This document shows, piece by piece, positions 5,910 to 11,441 of a stretch of 11,441 nucleotides of DNA. The DNA is taken from contig JACREV010000156.1 in the NCBI GenBank assembly GCA_016218095.1, positions 1-11,441 of the forward strand. Reading direction: 5' to 3'. The notes below the pieces were generated by a model. That model ran no database searches and had not been told where the DNA came from. It saw only the letters and a program-made list of their open reading frames with translations. The position numbers and the translations under genes were made by a program. Each line of letters begins with the position of its first letter. Positions within the stretch are counted from its first letter, which is position 1. The stretch is from Deltaproteobacteria bacterium. Its GTDB lineage: Bacteria; Desulfobacterota; GWC2-55-46.

Positions 5910-6647
5910 TTCCTTATCCTCCTTGCAGACCAGCGTGCCAGGCGCGTCGTTGAAGGAAGAGCGCACCATGACCGGGATTTCGTACTTCTTGGCGAACTCG
6001 ACCGACCGGGTCTGGAGCACCTTCGCCCCGAGGCTCGCCATCTCGAGCATCTCGTCGTACGAGACCTTCTCGAGCTTCCTCGCGTTCGGGCAGATGTTCG
6101 GGTCGGTCGTGTAGACCCCCTCGACGTCCGTATATATCTCGCAGAGATCGGCTCTCAAAGCCGCGGCGAGCGCGACGGCCGTGGTGTCAGAGCCGCCCCT
6201 GCCGAGTGTAGTAATGTTGCCCTCGGGGTCCACGCCCTGGAAGCCCGCCACGACCGCGATGACGCCGTCCTTCAAAACGGCGCTGAGCCTCTCGTCCTCA
6301 ATGGACTCAATCCGGGCAGAGCCGAACTGCGAATCGGTCACTATCGGGATCTGCGAGCCGAGGAAGCTCCGTGCCTTGTAGCCCATCTCCTTTAATATCA
6401 GGGCGAGCAGCCCCACGGTCACCTGCTCGCCTGTGGATATGACGACGTCGTACTCGCGGCCTATCGGGAACTCGCTCGCCTCCTGCGTGAGCGCCACAAG
6501 CTTGTTCGTCTCCCCCGACATCGCCGAGAGGACGACGACGACGGCGTTGCCTTCGTCATAGGACCTCGCGACCCTTTTCGCGACGTTCTTTATCCGCTCG
6601 ATGTTGCCTACCGAAGTGCCCCCGTATTTCTGTACAATCAAAGCCAT
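5406..6647 (-). CDS. lysC: Aspartate kinase (aspartokinase, catalytic plus ACT domains)
   Basis: This enzyme phosphorylates L-aspartate with ATP, the first step to lysine (and diaminopimelate for the wall), threonine, methionine and isoleucine. The 413-aa length fits the monofunctional alpha-type enzyme of Bacillus, Corynebacterium and Thermus. The amino-acid-kinase domain (1 to about 245) shows VQKYGGTSV (5-13), STGEQ (71-75), TTLGRGGSDTTAVALAAAL (146-164) and TDVEGVYTTDP (173-183). Two ACT domains follow (about 263-330 and 342-408), where lysine and/or threonine would bind. ATG at 6647 has AGGAGG 8 nt upstream and lies 20 nt after the lpd stop. A second, strong internal start within this gene is listed separately. 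No hom or asd gene is nearby. Confidence 0.96.
   Translation of the reverse strand: MALIVQKYGGTSVGNIERIKNVAKRVARSYDEGNAVVVVLSAMSGETNKLVALTQEASEFPIGREYDVVISTGEQVTVGLLALILKEMGYKARSFLGSQIPIVTDSQFGSARIESIEDERLSAVLKDGVIAVVAGFQGVDPEGNITTLGRGGSDTTAVALAAALRADLCEIYTDVEGVYTTDPNICPNARKLEKVSYDEMLEMASLGAKVLQTRSVEFAKKYEIPVMVRSSFNDAPGTLVCKEDKEMEKVVVSGVTYNKGEAKISVLRVPDRPGIAAKLFRPLTEEGINVDMIVQNISHDAHTDLTFTVSNADYKRALKLIKESTAAVIGAEEVVGDPNISKVSIIGAGMRSHAGVASKMFEVLANEGINIQMISTSEIKVSCVIDVKYTELAVRVLHDAFGLGTNEIVEEKG
5918..5924 (-). promoter_or_regulatory. Internal ribosome binding site within lysC
   Basis: AAGGAGG sits 8 nt before the in-frame ATG at 5909, at the border between the kinase domain and the ACT domains. 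It is as strong as the site of lysC itself. Confidence 0.6.
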
Positions 6648-6667
6648 TACAACCGCCTCCTATCAGG

Positions 6668-8059
6668 CTACTTCTTTCTGCCTATCTTGTGTATAGAGAG
6701 GCCGTGGACGTCTTCGGCGGCCTCCATGACTATCTCCGGAAGCGTCGGGTGCGCGTGGATCGTTTCAGTTATGTCCTTTACCTTCGCGCCCGAGCGTATC
6801 GCGAGCGTGACCTCTCCGAGTAAGTCTGTAGCGTGCGCGCCGACTATCGAGCATCCGAGGACCTTATCCGTCCCCGGGTCTGCGAGTATCTGGCAGAAGC
6901 CTTCGGTCTCGCCCATGCCGAGCGCCTTTCCGCTTGCCGCGTAAGGGAACCGGCCTATGGAGACCGGGATGTTCTTTTCAGCCGCCTCTTTTTCGCGGAG
7001 CCCGACGGAGGCTATCTCAGGGTCGGTGAATATGCCCGCCGGGACCGCCGAATAGTCCATCGTTGCGTTCCTTCCGAGCGCGTTATTTATGGCGACTATA
7101 CCCTGGACGGACGCGACGTGTGCGAGGAGCATCTTCCCGGTCACGTCCCCTATCGCGTAGACGCCCTTTATGTTCGTCTCCATCTTTTCATTCACTACTA
7201 TCTTCCCGCGGTCGGTCGCGACCCCGGCCTTTTCAAGGCCTATGCCGGTTGAGTTGAATGACCTCCCTATCGAGACCATCACCTTCTCGGTTATGAATTC
7301 CCTGCCGTCCTTGAGGGTCGTCTTGACTCTCCCCTCCTCGATTGTCACCTTGTCGACCGATACTTCGGTGAGTACTGCAACACCCGTCTCCTTGAACCTC
7401 TTCATGATGACGCGCGAGACCATCTTGTCTTCGGTCGACAAAATAGTCGGCAGGAGCTCTACTATCATTACCTTGCTTCCGAAAGACGAAAAGAGGGTTG
7501 CGAACTCGCACCCCATTACCCCGCCGCCTATGATGAGGAGGCTCTCCGGGACCTTCTTTATATCGAGCATCTCGGTCGAGGTAAGGACGTTTATCCTGTC
7601 TATATTGAAGGCCGGTATCAGAGCGGGCTCCGACCCGGTTGCTATGATGACGGACTTCGCCGCTATCTCCTCGGCTCCGTCGGCCTTTCTTACGACTACC
7701 TTTCCGGCGGATTCTATCGTTGCGTCTCCGCGGATGACCTCGACGCCGTTTCCCTTCAATAACTGCTCGACGCCTCCGACGAGCTTCTTTACGACCTCGT
7801 CCTTTCTCGCTACGGCCCTGCCGATGTCGAAACTGATATTACTTACATTCACCCCGAAGTCAGCGGCGTGCCGCGCGGCGTTGAGTGACTTCGCCGAATA
7901 ATAGAGCGCCTTTGTCGGTATGCACCCGCGGTTCAGGCACGTGCCCCCGACCTTGTCTTTCTCGATGAGCGCGACCTTGCCGCCTAACTCCGCCCCTCTT
8001 ATCGCCGCGACGTATCCGCCGGGGCCGCCTCCGATTACTACGCAATCGAACTCTCTCAT
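6668..8059 (-). CDS. lpdA: Dihydrolipoyl dehydrogenase (E3 component)
   Basis: This FAD enzyme reoxidises the dihydrolipoyl groups of 2-oxoacid dehydrogenase complexes and the glycine cleavage system, passing electrons to NAD+. All key parts are visible in 463 aa, a normal length: the FAD-binding VIGGGPGGYVAA (8-19), the redox-active disulfide in GGTCLNRGCIPTK (Cys41, Cys46), the NAD-binding IIGGGVMGCEFA (176-187), the second FAD motif YAIGDV (301-306), and the active-site HAHPTLPE near the C-terminus (His437, Glu442). The HAHPTLPE pair favours lipoamide dehydrogenase over mercuric reductase or soluble transhydrogenase. ATG at 8059 follows the tsaE stop by 1 nt, with GGAG 7 nt upstream. No E1, E2 or glycine-cleavage genes are in the window, so its partner complex is unknown. 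Acetyl-CoA supply to the nearby citramalate synthase is possible. Confidence 0.95.
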   Translation of the reverse strand: MREFDCVVIGGGPGGYVAAIRGAELGGKVALIEKDKVGGTCLNRGCIPTKALYYSAKSLNAARHAADFGVNVSNISFDIGRAVARKDEVVKKLVGGVEQLLKGNGVEVIRGDATIESAGKVVVRKADGAEEIAAKSVIIATGSEPALIPAFNIDRINVLTSTEMLDIKKVPESLLIIGGGVMGCEFATLFSSFGSKVMIVELLPTILSTEDKMVSRVIMKRFKETGVAVLTEVSVDKVTIEEGRVKTTLKDGREFITEKVMVSIGRSFNSTGIGLEKAGVATDRGKIVVNEKMETNIKGVYAIGDVTGKMLLAHVASVQGIVAINNALGRNATMDYSAVPAGIFTDPEIASVGLREKEAAEKNIPVSIGRFPYAASGKALGMGETEGFCQILADPGTDKVLGCSIVGAHATDLLGEVTLAIRSGAKVKDITETIHAHPTLPEIVMEAAEDVHGLSIHKIGRKK

Positions 8060-8060
8060 C

Positions 8061-8504
8061 CTATCTCTCCGTTACTCCGCGTTCCTCGATTATTATTTCG
8101 CGCTCGTTCTCGCCCAGGTACTTGAACGTTATCACATACATGCAATCCCGGATGAGGGCCGGGTGCCTTTCCGCCCATTCTATTACAGAAACACCCTTTC
8201 CGTAAATAAATTCTTCGAGCCCCGAGAAGAAAAACTCGTCATCCCCGCCTATCCTGTAGAGGTCGATGTGATATAAGGGGAGCCTGCCTCCCTGGTATAT
8301 GTTCATGATGGTAAAGGACGGGCTCTTTATGAAACCCCTTGAGCCGAGGCCGCGGGCTATGCCCCTTACGAAGCGGGTCTTGCCTCCTCCGAGGTCGCCT
8401 ATGAGCGCGACGCGGTCCCCTTCCTTCAACGTGGCCGAGAGCCTCTCGCCGAGCGATTCGGTCTCCTCCGGGGAGCGGGTTATCACCCTCTCTCCCTTAT
8501 TCAT
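8061..8504 (-). CDS. tsaE: tRNA threonylcarbamoyladenosine biosynthesis ATPase TsaE
   Basis: TsaE is the small P-loop ATPase that works with TsaB and TsaD to put the t6A modification on A37 of ANN-reading tRNAs. The 147-aa protein contains the family's features in order: SPEETESLGERL (11-22), Walker A GDLGGGKT (36-43), SPSFT (61-65), LYHIDLYRI (77-85, with Asp81) and VIEWAER (107-113). The ATG at 8504 overlaps the nnr stop by 8 nt but has no clear Shine-Dalgarno. A GTG at 8486 (residue 7) has GGAG 5 nt upstream and would give a protein 6 residues shorter, beginning just before the conserved part. Either start preserves every motif. The gene ends 1 nt before lpd. Confidence 0.95.
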   Translation of the reverse strand: MNKGERVITRSPEETESLGERLSATLKEGDRVALIGDLGGGKTRFVRGIARGLGSRGFIKSPSFTIMNIYQGGRLPLYHIDLYRIGGDDEFFFSGLEEFIYGKGVSVIEWAERHPALIRDCMYVITFKYLGENEREIIIEERGVTER

Positions 8505-10059
8505 TCGAGGGCCGGGTGAACGAATTGAGTATCGGCGGTATCCGGGGGAGGAGGTCCGTGGCTATCATCCCTATCTCGCCTGTCGCGCCCTTTACCGCGT
8601 CCCCGGCAAGGCCATGTATATGCGCCCCGGCGATAGAGGCCTCGCTTGGCGAATACCCCTGCGCCATCAGCGCTCCTATCATCCCGGCGAGTATGTCGCC
8701 TGTCCCGGCTGTAGCGAGCCCTGCGTTTCCGGTGGTGTTTATATATATCTGCCCATCAGTCCCCGCTATCACCGTCCCCGCGCCTTTGAGGACGACCGTC
8801 GCGCCGGTAAGTGTAGCGAGCCTTGTCGCCGCGCCAAGCCTATCGGCCTGGACTTCGCCTACCGTGGTCTTGAGGAGGCGCGCCATCTCCCCTGGGTGCG
8901 GCGTCAGCACGACAGGGGTAGTCATGGACTTCAAAAAGGAAACGTCGGCGGCGAGGGCGTTCAGCCCATCGGCGTCTACGAGAAGCGGCACTTCTATCTC
9001 AGACGCAATCTTTTCGATGAGGAGATAGACGTCTTTTCTGTTGCCTACCCCCGGCCCTATGACGAGGGCTGTCTTGTTCTTGATGAGCTCCCTCACGCGC
9101 GGCCATGACACCGGGCCGAGCGCTCTATCAGCCGTCTCGGGGAGCGCGGCGGTCATCACCTCGACGGTCTTAGCTTCCATTATATTATGGAGGCTCTCAG
9201 GCACGCCTGCCGTCACAAGCCCCGCGCCCGTCCTCATCGCGGCCATCGCCGTCATGTACGCCGCGCCCGTCATCCCCGGAGAGCCGGCGAGCACAAGGAG
9301 GTGGCCGTATGTCGTCTTGTGCGTGTCGGCCCTCCTGGGCTTCAGGAACCCACGGAGCATTCCGGCGGTGATGAGGTTGTATCTTATCTCAGGGTCATCG
9401 ATTAGAGCGCGGGGCGCGCCGATGTCTACTATCTCGAACGGGCCCGCGAAGTCCCTCCCCGGATACAGGACGAGCCCGACCTTGGGCATCGCCATCGTGA
9501 CCGTAAGCGTCGCCCGTATCGCCCGCCCAAGCACCCGCCCGCTCCCGGCGTCTATGCCGGAGGGGATATCGACGGCGACGACGGTTTTATCGAGGCCGTT
9601 CACAAAATCCATGATGGAAGCGGCAAGGCCCTCGACCTCTGATTTGAGCCCGGTGCCGAATATGGCGTCGACTATAATGGATGAATGCTTAAGGGTAGAC
9701 TTGTTCTTCTCAAGGTCTTCCGGGGACGATAGAACGACCGTCTCGCCGCCCATGCGCGCCCACTCCCTTGCGTTCGCGTCCGCGTCCCCCTTGAGGTCCT
9801 CGATCTTTGAAAGCGCAAAGACGGTCACTTCCGCACCGGCGTTCTTAAGATGACGGGCCGCGACATATCCGTCCCCACCGTTATTCCCTTTACCCGCGAG
9901 TATTGAGACGCGCCTTGAAGTAAAGGCGGAGAGCTCCCGTAGGACCGCATCGGCGACACCCCTCCCGGCGTTCTCCATGAGCTGGATGGATTCAATGCCG
10001 TAGTCGGCTGCGGCCTTTCTGTCCATCTCACGGATTATCGCGGAGTCGGCGAGCTTCAT
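8497..10059 (-). CDS. nnr: Bifunctional NAD(P)HX epimerase / ADP-dependent NAD(P)HX dehydratase
   Basis: This metabolite-repair enzyme converts damaged, hydrated NADH and NADPH back to usable cofactor. The N-terminal half (about 1-215, YjeF_N/NnrE) interconverts the R and S hydrates: MENAGRG (28-34), AGKGNNGGDGYVAARHL (55-71), DAIFGTGL (131-138) and VDIPSGIDAGSG (163-174). The C-terminal half (about 225-510, ribokinase-like NnrD) dehydrates the S form using ADP: YGHLLVLAGSPGMTGAA (251-267), TPHPGEMARL (386-395) and GNAGLATAGTGDILAGMI (444-461), with the catalytic Asp455 in GTGD. The 520-aa length is normal for the fused form. ATG at 10059 overlaps the acpS stop (ATGA), and the gene end overlaps the tsaE start, so translation is probably coupled. 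Linkage to acpS and tsaE is common in bacteria. Confidence 0.96.
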   Translation of the reverse strand: MKLADSAIIREMDRKAAADYGIESIQLMENAGRGVADAVLRELSAFTSRRVSILAGKGNNGGDGYVAARHLKNAGAEVTVFALSKIEDLKGDADANAREWARMGGETVVLSSPEDLEKNKSTLKHSSIIVDAIFGTGLKSEVEGLAASIMDFVNGLDKTVVAVDIPSGIDAGSGRVLGRAIRATLTVTMAMPKVGLVLYPGRDFAGPFEIVDIGAPRALIDDPEIRYNLITAGMLRGFLKPRRADTHKTTYGHLLVLAGSPGMTGAAYMTAMAAMRTGAGLVTAGVPESLHNIMEAKTVEVMTAALPETADRALGPVSWPRVRELIKNKTALVIGPGVGNRKDVYLLIEKIASEIEVPLLVDADGLNALAADVSFLKSMTTPVVLTPHPGEMARLLKTTVGEVQADRLGAATRLATLTGATVVLKGAGTVIAGTDGQIYINTTGNAGLATAGTGDILAGMIGALMAQGYSPSEASIAGAHIHGLAGDAVKGATGEIGMIATDLLPRIPPILNSFTRPSNE

Positions 10060-10403
10060 AGCCTCTCTATGACGGCCTTGGCGACGGCGAGCCCGCCGTC
10101 GTGGGTAATGGAAATAGATATCCTTAAGCTCTTATCGAGGCCCATCGCTTCGGCCACGGGCCTGCCCGAGCCGTCGTTCGAAATCTCGATTTCCCTGAAA
10201 CTCAGGGGCGAGCCGACGGCCTTCATGACGCTCACCTTTGCCGCGAACCTCGCGGCGAGGTGCGTTTCACTCCGCTTCTTTCCGCGAGCGTAAAGGAGCT
10301 CTCTTTCGGTAAAGAGCCTCCTTAAAAGCCTCTCTCCCCTACGCGCAAGCGCCCCCTCGAACCTCTCTACCTCGACTATGTCTATGCCTATGCCTTCGAG
10401 CAC
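10056..10403 (-). CDS. acpS: Holo-[acyl-carrier-protein] synthase, divergent, with an altered active site
   Basis: AcpS moves the 4'-phosphopantetheine arm of coenzyme A onto acyl carrier protein, which fatty acid synthesis needs. The protein (115 aa, slightly short) starts GIGIDIVEVERFE with the metal-binding Asp8, continues with FTERELLYA (31-39) and LAARFAAK (49-56), and ends ISITHDGGLAVAKAVIE. Two departures are clear. The FAAKEA motif reads FAAKVS, so the conserved Glu expected at position 57, a Mg2+ ligand, is Val (codons AAG GTG AGC). The GTG-containing loop normally following KA(L/F) is shortened to KAVGSPLSF (61-69). The reading frame stays open with good family sequence on both sides, so a simple frameshift is unlikely. 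Start is GTG at 10403, 3 nt after the pdxJ stop, with a weak GGA upstream. Family identity is secure, activity is uncertain. Confidence 0.88.
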   Translation of the reverse strand: MLEGIGIDIVEVERFEGALARRGERLLRRLFTERELLYARGKKRSETHLAARFAAKVSVMKAVGSPLSFREIEISNDGSGRPVAEAMGLDKSLRISISITHDGGLAVAKAVIERL

Positions 10404-10406
10404 TGG

Positions 10407-11135
10407 TTATCCGGCGCGCCCCTCGATGATAAGGCGCTTCATCTCGCGCACAGCTTCATTTATGCCCGTGTATATCGAGCGGGCGATGATGCTGAAGCCT
10501 ATGGCGAACTCGTCTATCTCCTTTATGGAGGCGACCGCCTTTATGTTCCTGTAGTCGAGCCCGTGGCCGGCGTGGGTCTTGAGCCCGAGCCTGTGTGACA
10601 GGGCGGCGGCTTCCGCTACCCGCTTAAGCTCGGAATCCCGCGCTCTTCCGTCCTTCGCGTCGGCGTAGGTCCCGGTATGGAGCTCTACGCCGTCGGAGCC
10701 TATCTTGTGGCTGAGCTTCACCGCGTCGAGCGTCGGGTCTATGAAGAGGTTGACCGGGATATTGGCATCGCGGAGCCCCTCGACGAACTTTTTGAGATAG
10801 TCGAAGTTCGCCTTCACGTCGAGCCCGCCCTCTGTCGTAAGCTCCTGCCTTTTCTCAGGCACAAGCGTCACCATGTCGGGCTTTACTTCGAGCGCTATGC
10901 CGAACATCTCCTTTGTGGCGGCCATCTCGAGGTTCAAGCGCGTCTTCGCCGCCTTCCTCATTACGGACAGGTCCCTGTCCTGTATGTGCCGCCTGTCCTC
11001 TCTTAGATGGACCGTTATCCCGTCGGCCCCGGCGACCTCGGCCATAAGGGCCGCGGCGACCGGGTCGGGCTCTGAGGCGCGCCTCGCCTGCCTGACAGTA
11101 GCAACATGATCCACATTAACCGAAAGCCTCGACAT
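10407..11135 (-). CDS. pdxJ: Pyridoxine 5'-phosphate synthase
   Basis: PdxJ closes the pyridine ring in the DXP-dependent vitamin B6 pathway, joining 1-deoxy-D-xylulose 5-phosphate and 3-amino-2-oxopropyl phosphate to pyridoxine 5'-phosphate. The 242-aa TIM-barrel protein has LSVNVDHVATVRQARR (4-19), TVHLREDRRHIQDRD (41-55, with His43, Arg45 and His50), NLEMA (68-72, Glu70), ELHTGTYA (151-158) and THAGHGLDY (187-195, His191). One oddity: the usual late IGHAII-type motif reads IGFSII (212-217), with Phe214 where I recall a conserved phosphate-contacting His. ATG at 11135 has GAGG 8 nt upstream. The gene lies 49 nt after glmM and 3 nt before acpS, a pairing common in proteobacteria that would suit co-expression. 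Confidence 0.96.
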   Translation of the reverse strand: MSRLSVNVDHVATVRQARRASEPDPVAAALMAEVAGADGITVHLREDRRHIQDRDLSVMRKAAKTRLNLEMAATKEMFGIALEVKPDMVTLVPEKRQELTTEGGLDVKANFDYLKKFVEGLRDANIPVNLFIDPTLDAVKLSHKIGSDGVELHTGTYADAKDGRARDSELKRVAEAAALSHRLGLKTHAGHGLDYRNIKAVASIKEIDEFAIGFSIIARSIYTGINEAVREMKRLIIEGRAG

Positions 11136-11184
11136 CTACGCCACCTCAACTTGGAATTTCATCACGGTATTATGCGGGGGGACC

Positions 11185-11441
11185 TTAGCCTATTTCCTTT
11201 TTAAGGACTTCCGCCAGCTCATTCGCCATCGTGGTTATCTCGTCCTTTCGCTCGCCCTCAATCGTTATGCGCGCCAGAGGCTCCGTCCCTGAGTACCTTA
11301 TAAAGGCCCTGCCCCTGTTCTTGAGCCTCTCCTCAACCGCCTTTATCGCGTTTACTACGGAGGGGAGCGCCGAGAGGTCCTTCTTCTCCCTGACCTTCAC
11401 GTTAAGGAGTATCTGCGGGTAGATGCGCAGACACGAGGCGA
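11185..11441 (-). CDS. glmM: Phosphoglucosamine mutase, C-terminal fragment (gene continues beyond the window)
   Basis: About 85 C-terminal residues are present. GlmM converts glucosamine 6-phosphate to glucosamine 1-phosphate on the way to UDP-N-acetylglucosamine for peptidoglycan and lipopolysaccharide. The fragment includes IYPQILLNVKVREK, typical of GlmM just before its last domain, and the phosphate-binding loop FIRYSGTEPLARITIEGE of the C-terminal alpha-D-phosphohexomutase domain. Only GTG and no ATG occurs early in the visible part, and the frame is open to the window edge, so this is the tail of a longer gene and not a small separate protein. It is followed after 49 nt by pdxJ, an order seen in Geobacter-like genomes. 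Confidence 0.92.
   Translation of the reverse strand, partial: ASCLRIYPQILLNVKVREKKDLSALPSVVNAIKAVEERLKNRGRAFIRYSGTEPLARITIEGERKDEITTMANELAEVLKKEIG

Noticed and set aside
4274..6395. Long plus-strand open frames opposite cimA and lysC (256 and 313 codons)
   Set aside because: They are Arg/Asp/Val-rich mirror images of GC-biased minus-strand genes with clear motifs; they show no domain of their own and no supporting start context.
7170..9853. Plus-strand open frames opposite lpd, tsaE and nnr (243-270 codons)
   Set aside because: Composition is Ser/Thr/Ala-rich low-complexity typical of antisense shadows, and the minus-strand proteins are fully conserved there.
10056..10403. acpS as a frameshifted pseudogene
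   Set aside because: Conserved sequence continues in the same frame on both sides of the altered motif and the stop overlaps nnr normally, so a substitution and short deletion fit better.
11136..11184. Regulatory site in the glmM-pdxJ gap
   Set aside because: The 49 nt hold only the pdxJ ribosome binding site; no convincing promoter or hairpin was seen.

Overview
This GC-rich window holds a tightly packed block of genes, all on the minus strand, so transcription runs from high to low coordinates. The run glmM - pdxJ - acpS - nnr - tsaE - (lpd) - lysC - cimA is, from general knowledge, an order typical of Geobacter-like deltaproteobacteria (Desulfobacterota). The citramalate synthase is also of the Geobacter-type family. 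The best guess is therefore a high-GC, anaerobic, Gram-negative member of that broad lineage, probably uncultured. The species cannot be named from this sequence.

Region 1 (11441 to 10056) carries the 3' end of glmM (cell-wall precursor), pdxJ (vitamin B6) and acpS (activation of acyl carrier protein). Region 2 (10059 to 5406) carries a bifunctional NAD(P)HX repair enzyme (nnr), tsaE (tRNA t6A modification), a dihydrolipoyl dehydrogenase (lpd) and aspartate kinase (lysC). These genes overlap or lie within about 20 nt of each other, apart from 49 nt between glmM and pdxJ, so they look like one operon. Region 3 (5405 to 5237) is a 169-nt spacer filled with palindromic C/G-rich repeats. Region 4 is cimA (5236 to 3656), which starts with TTG and makes citramalate for isoleucine synthesis. 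Region 5 (3655 to 3498) is a 158-nt, comparatively AT-rich gap with a perfect 10-bp stem-loop. Region 6 (3497 to 1) is a second operon: a small membrane-anchored ComEA-like helix-hairpin-helix protein followed by V/A-type ATPase genes in the order H(G) - I - K - E - C, as in Thermus. The F, A, B and D genes would be expected beyond position 1.

The content is mostly housekeeping metabolism, and I see no defence system, mobile gene, CRISPR array or RNA gene. The observations most worth checking are: a textbook internal ribosome binding site and ATG inside lysC, placed to make a separate ACT-domain regulatory subunit; an AcpS that lacks the conserved active-site glutamate and the GTG loop; an 87-nt near-palindrome made of two inverted copies of one repeat; and a ComEA-like gene joined to the head of a V-ATPase operon.
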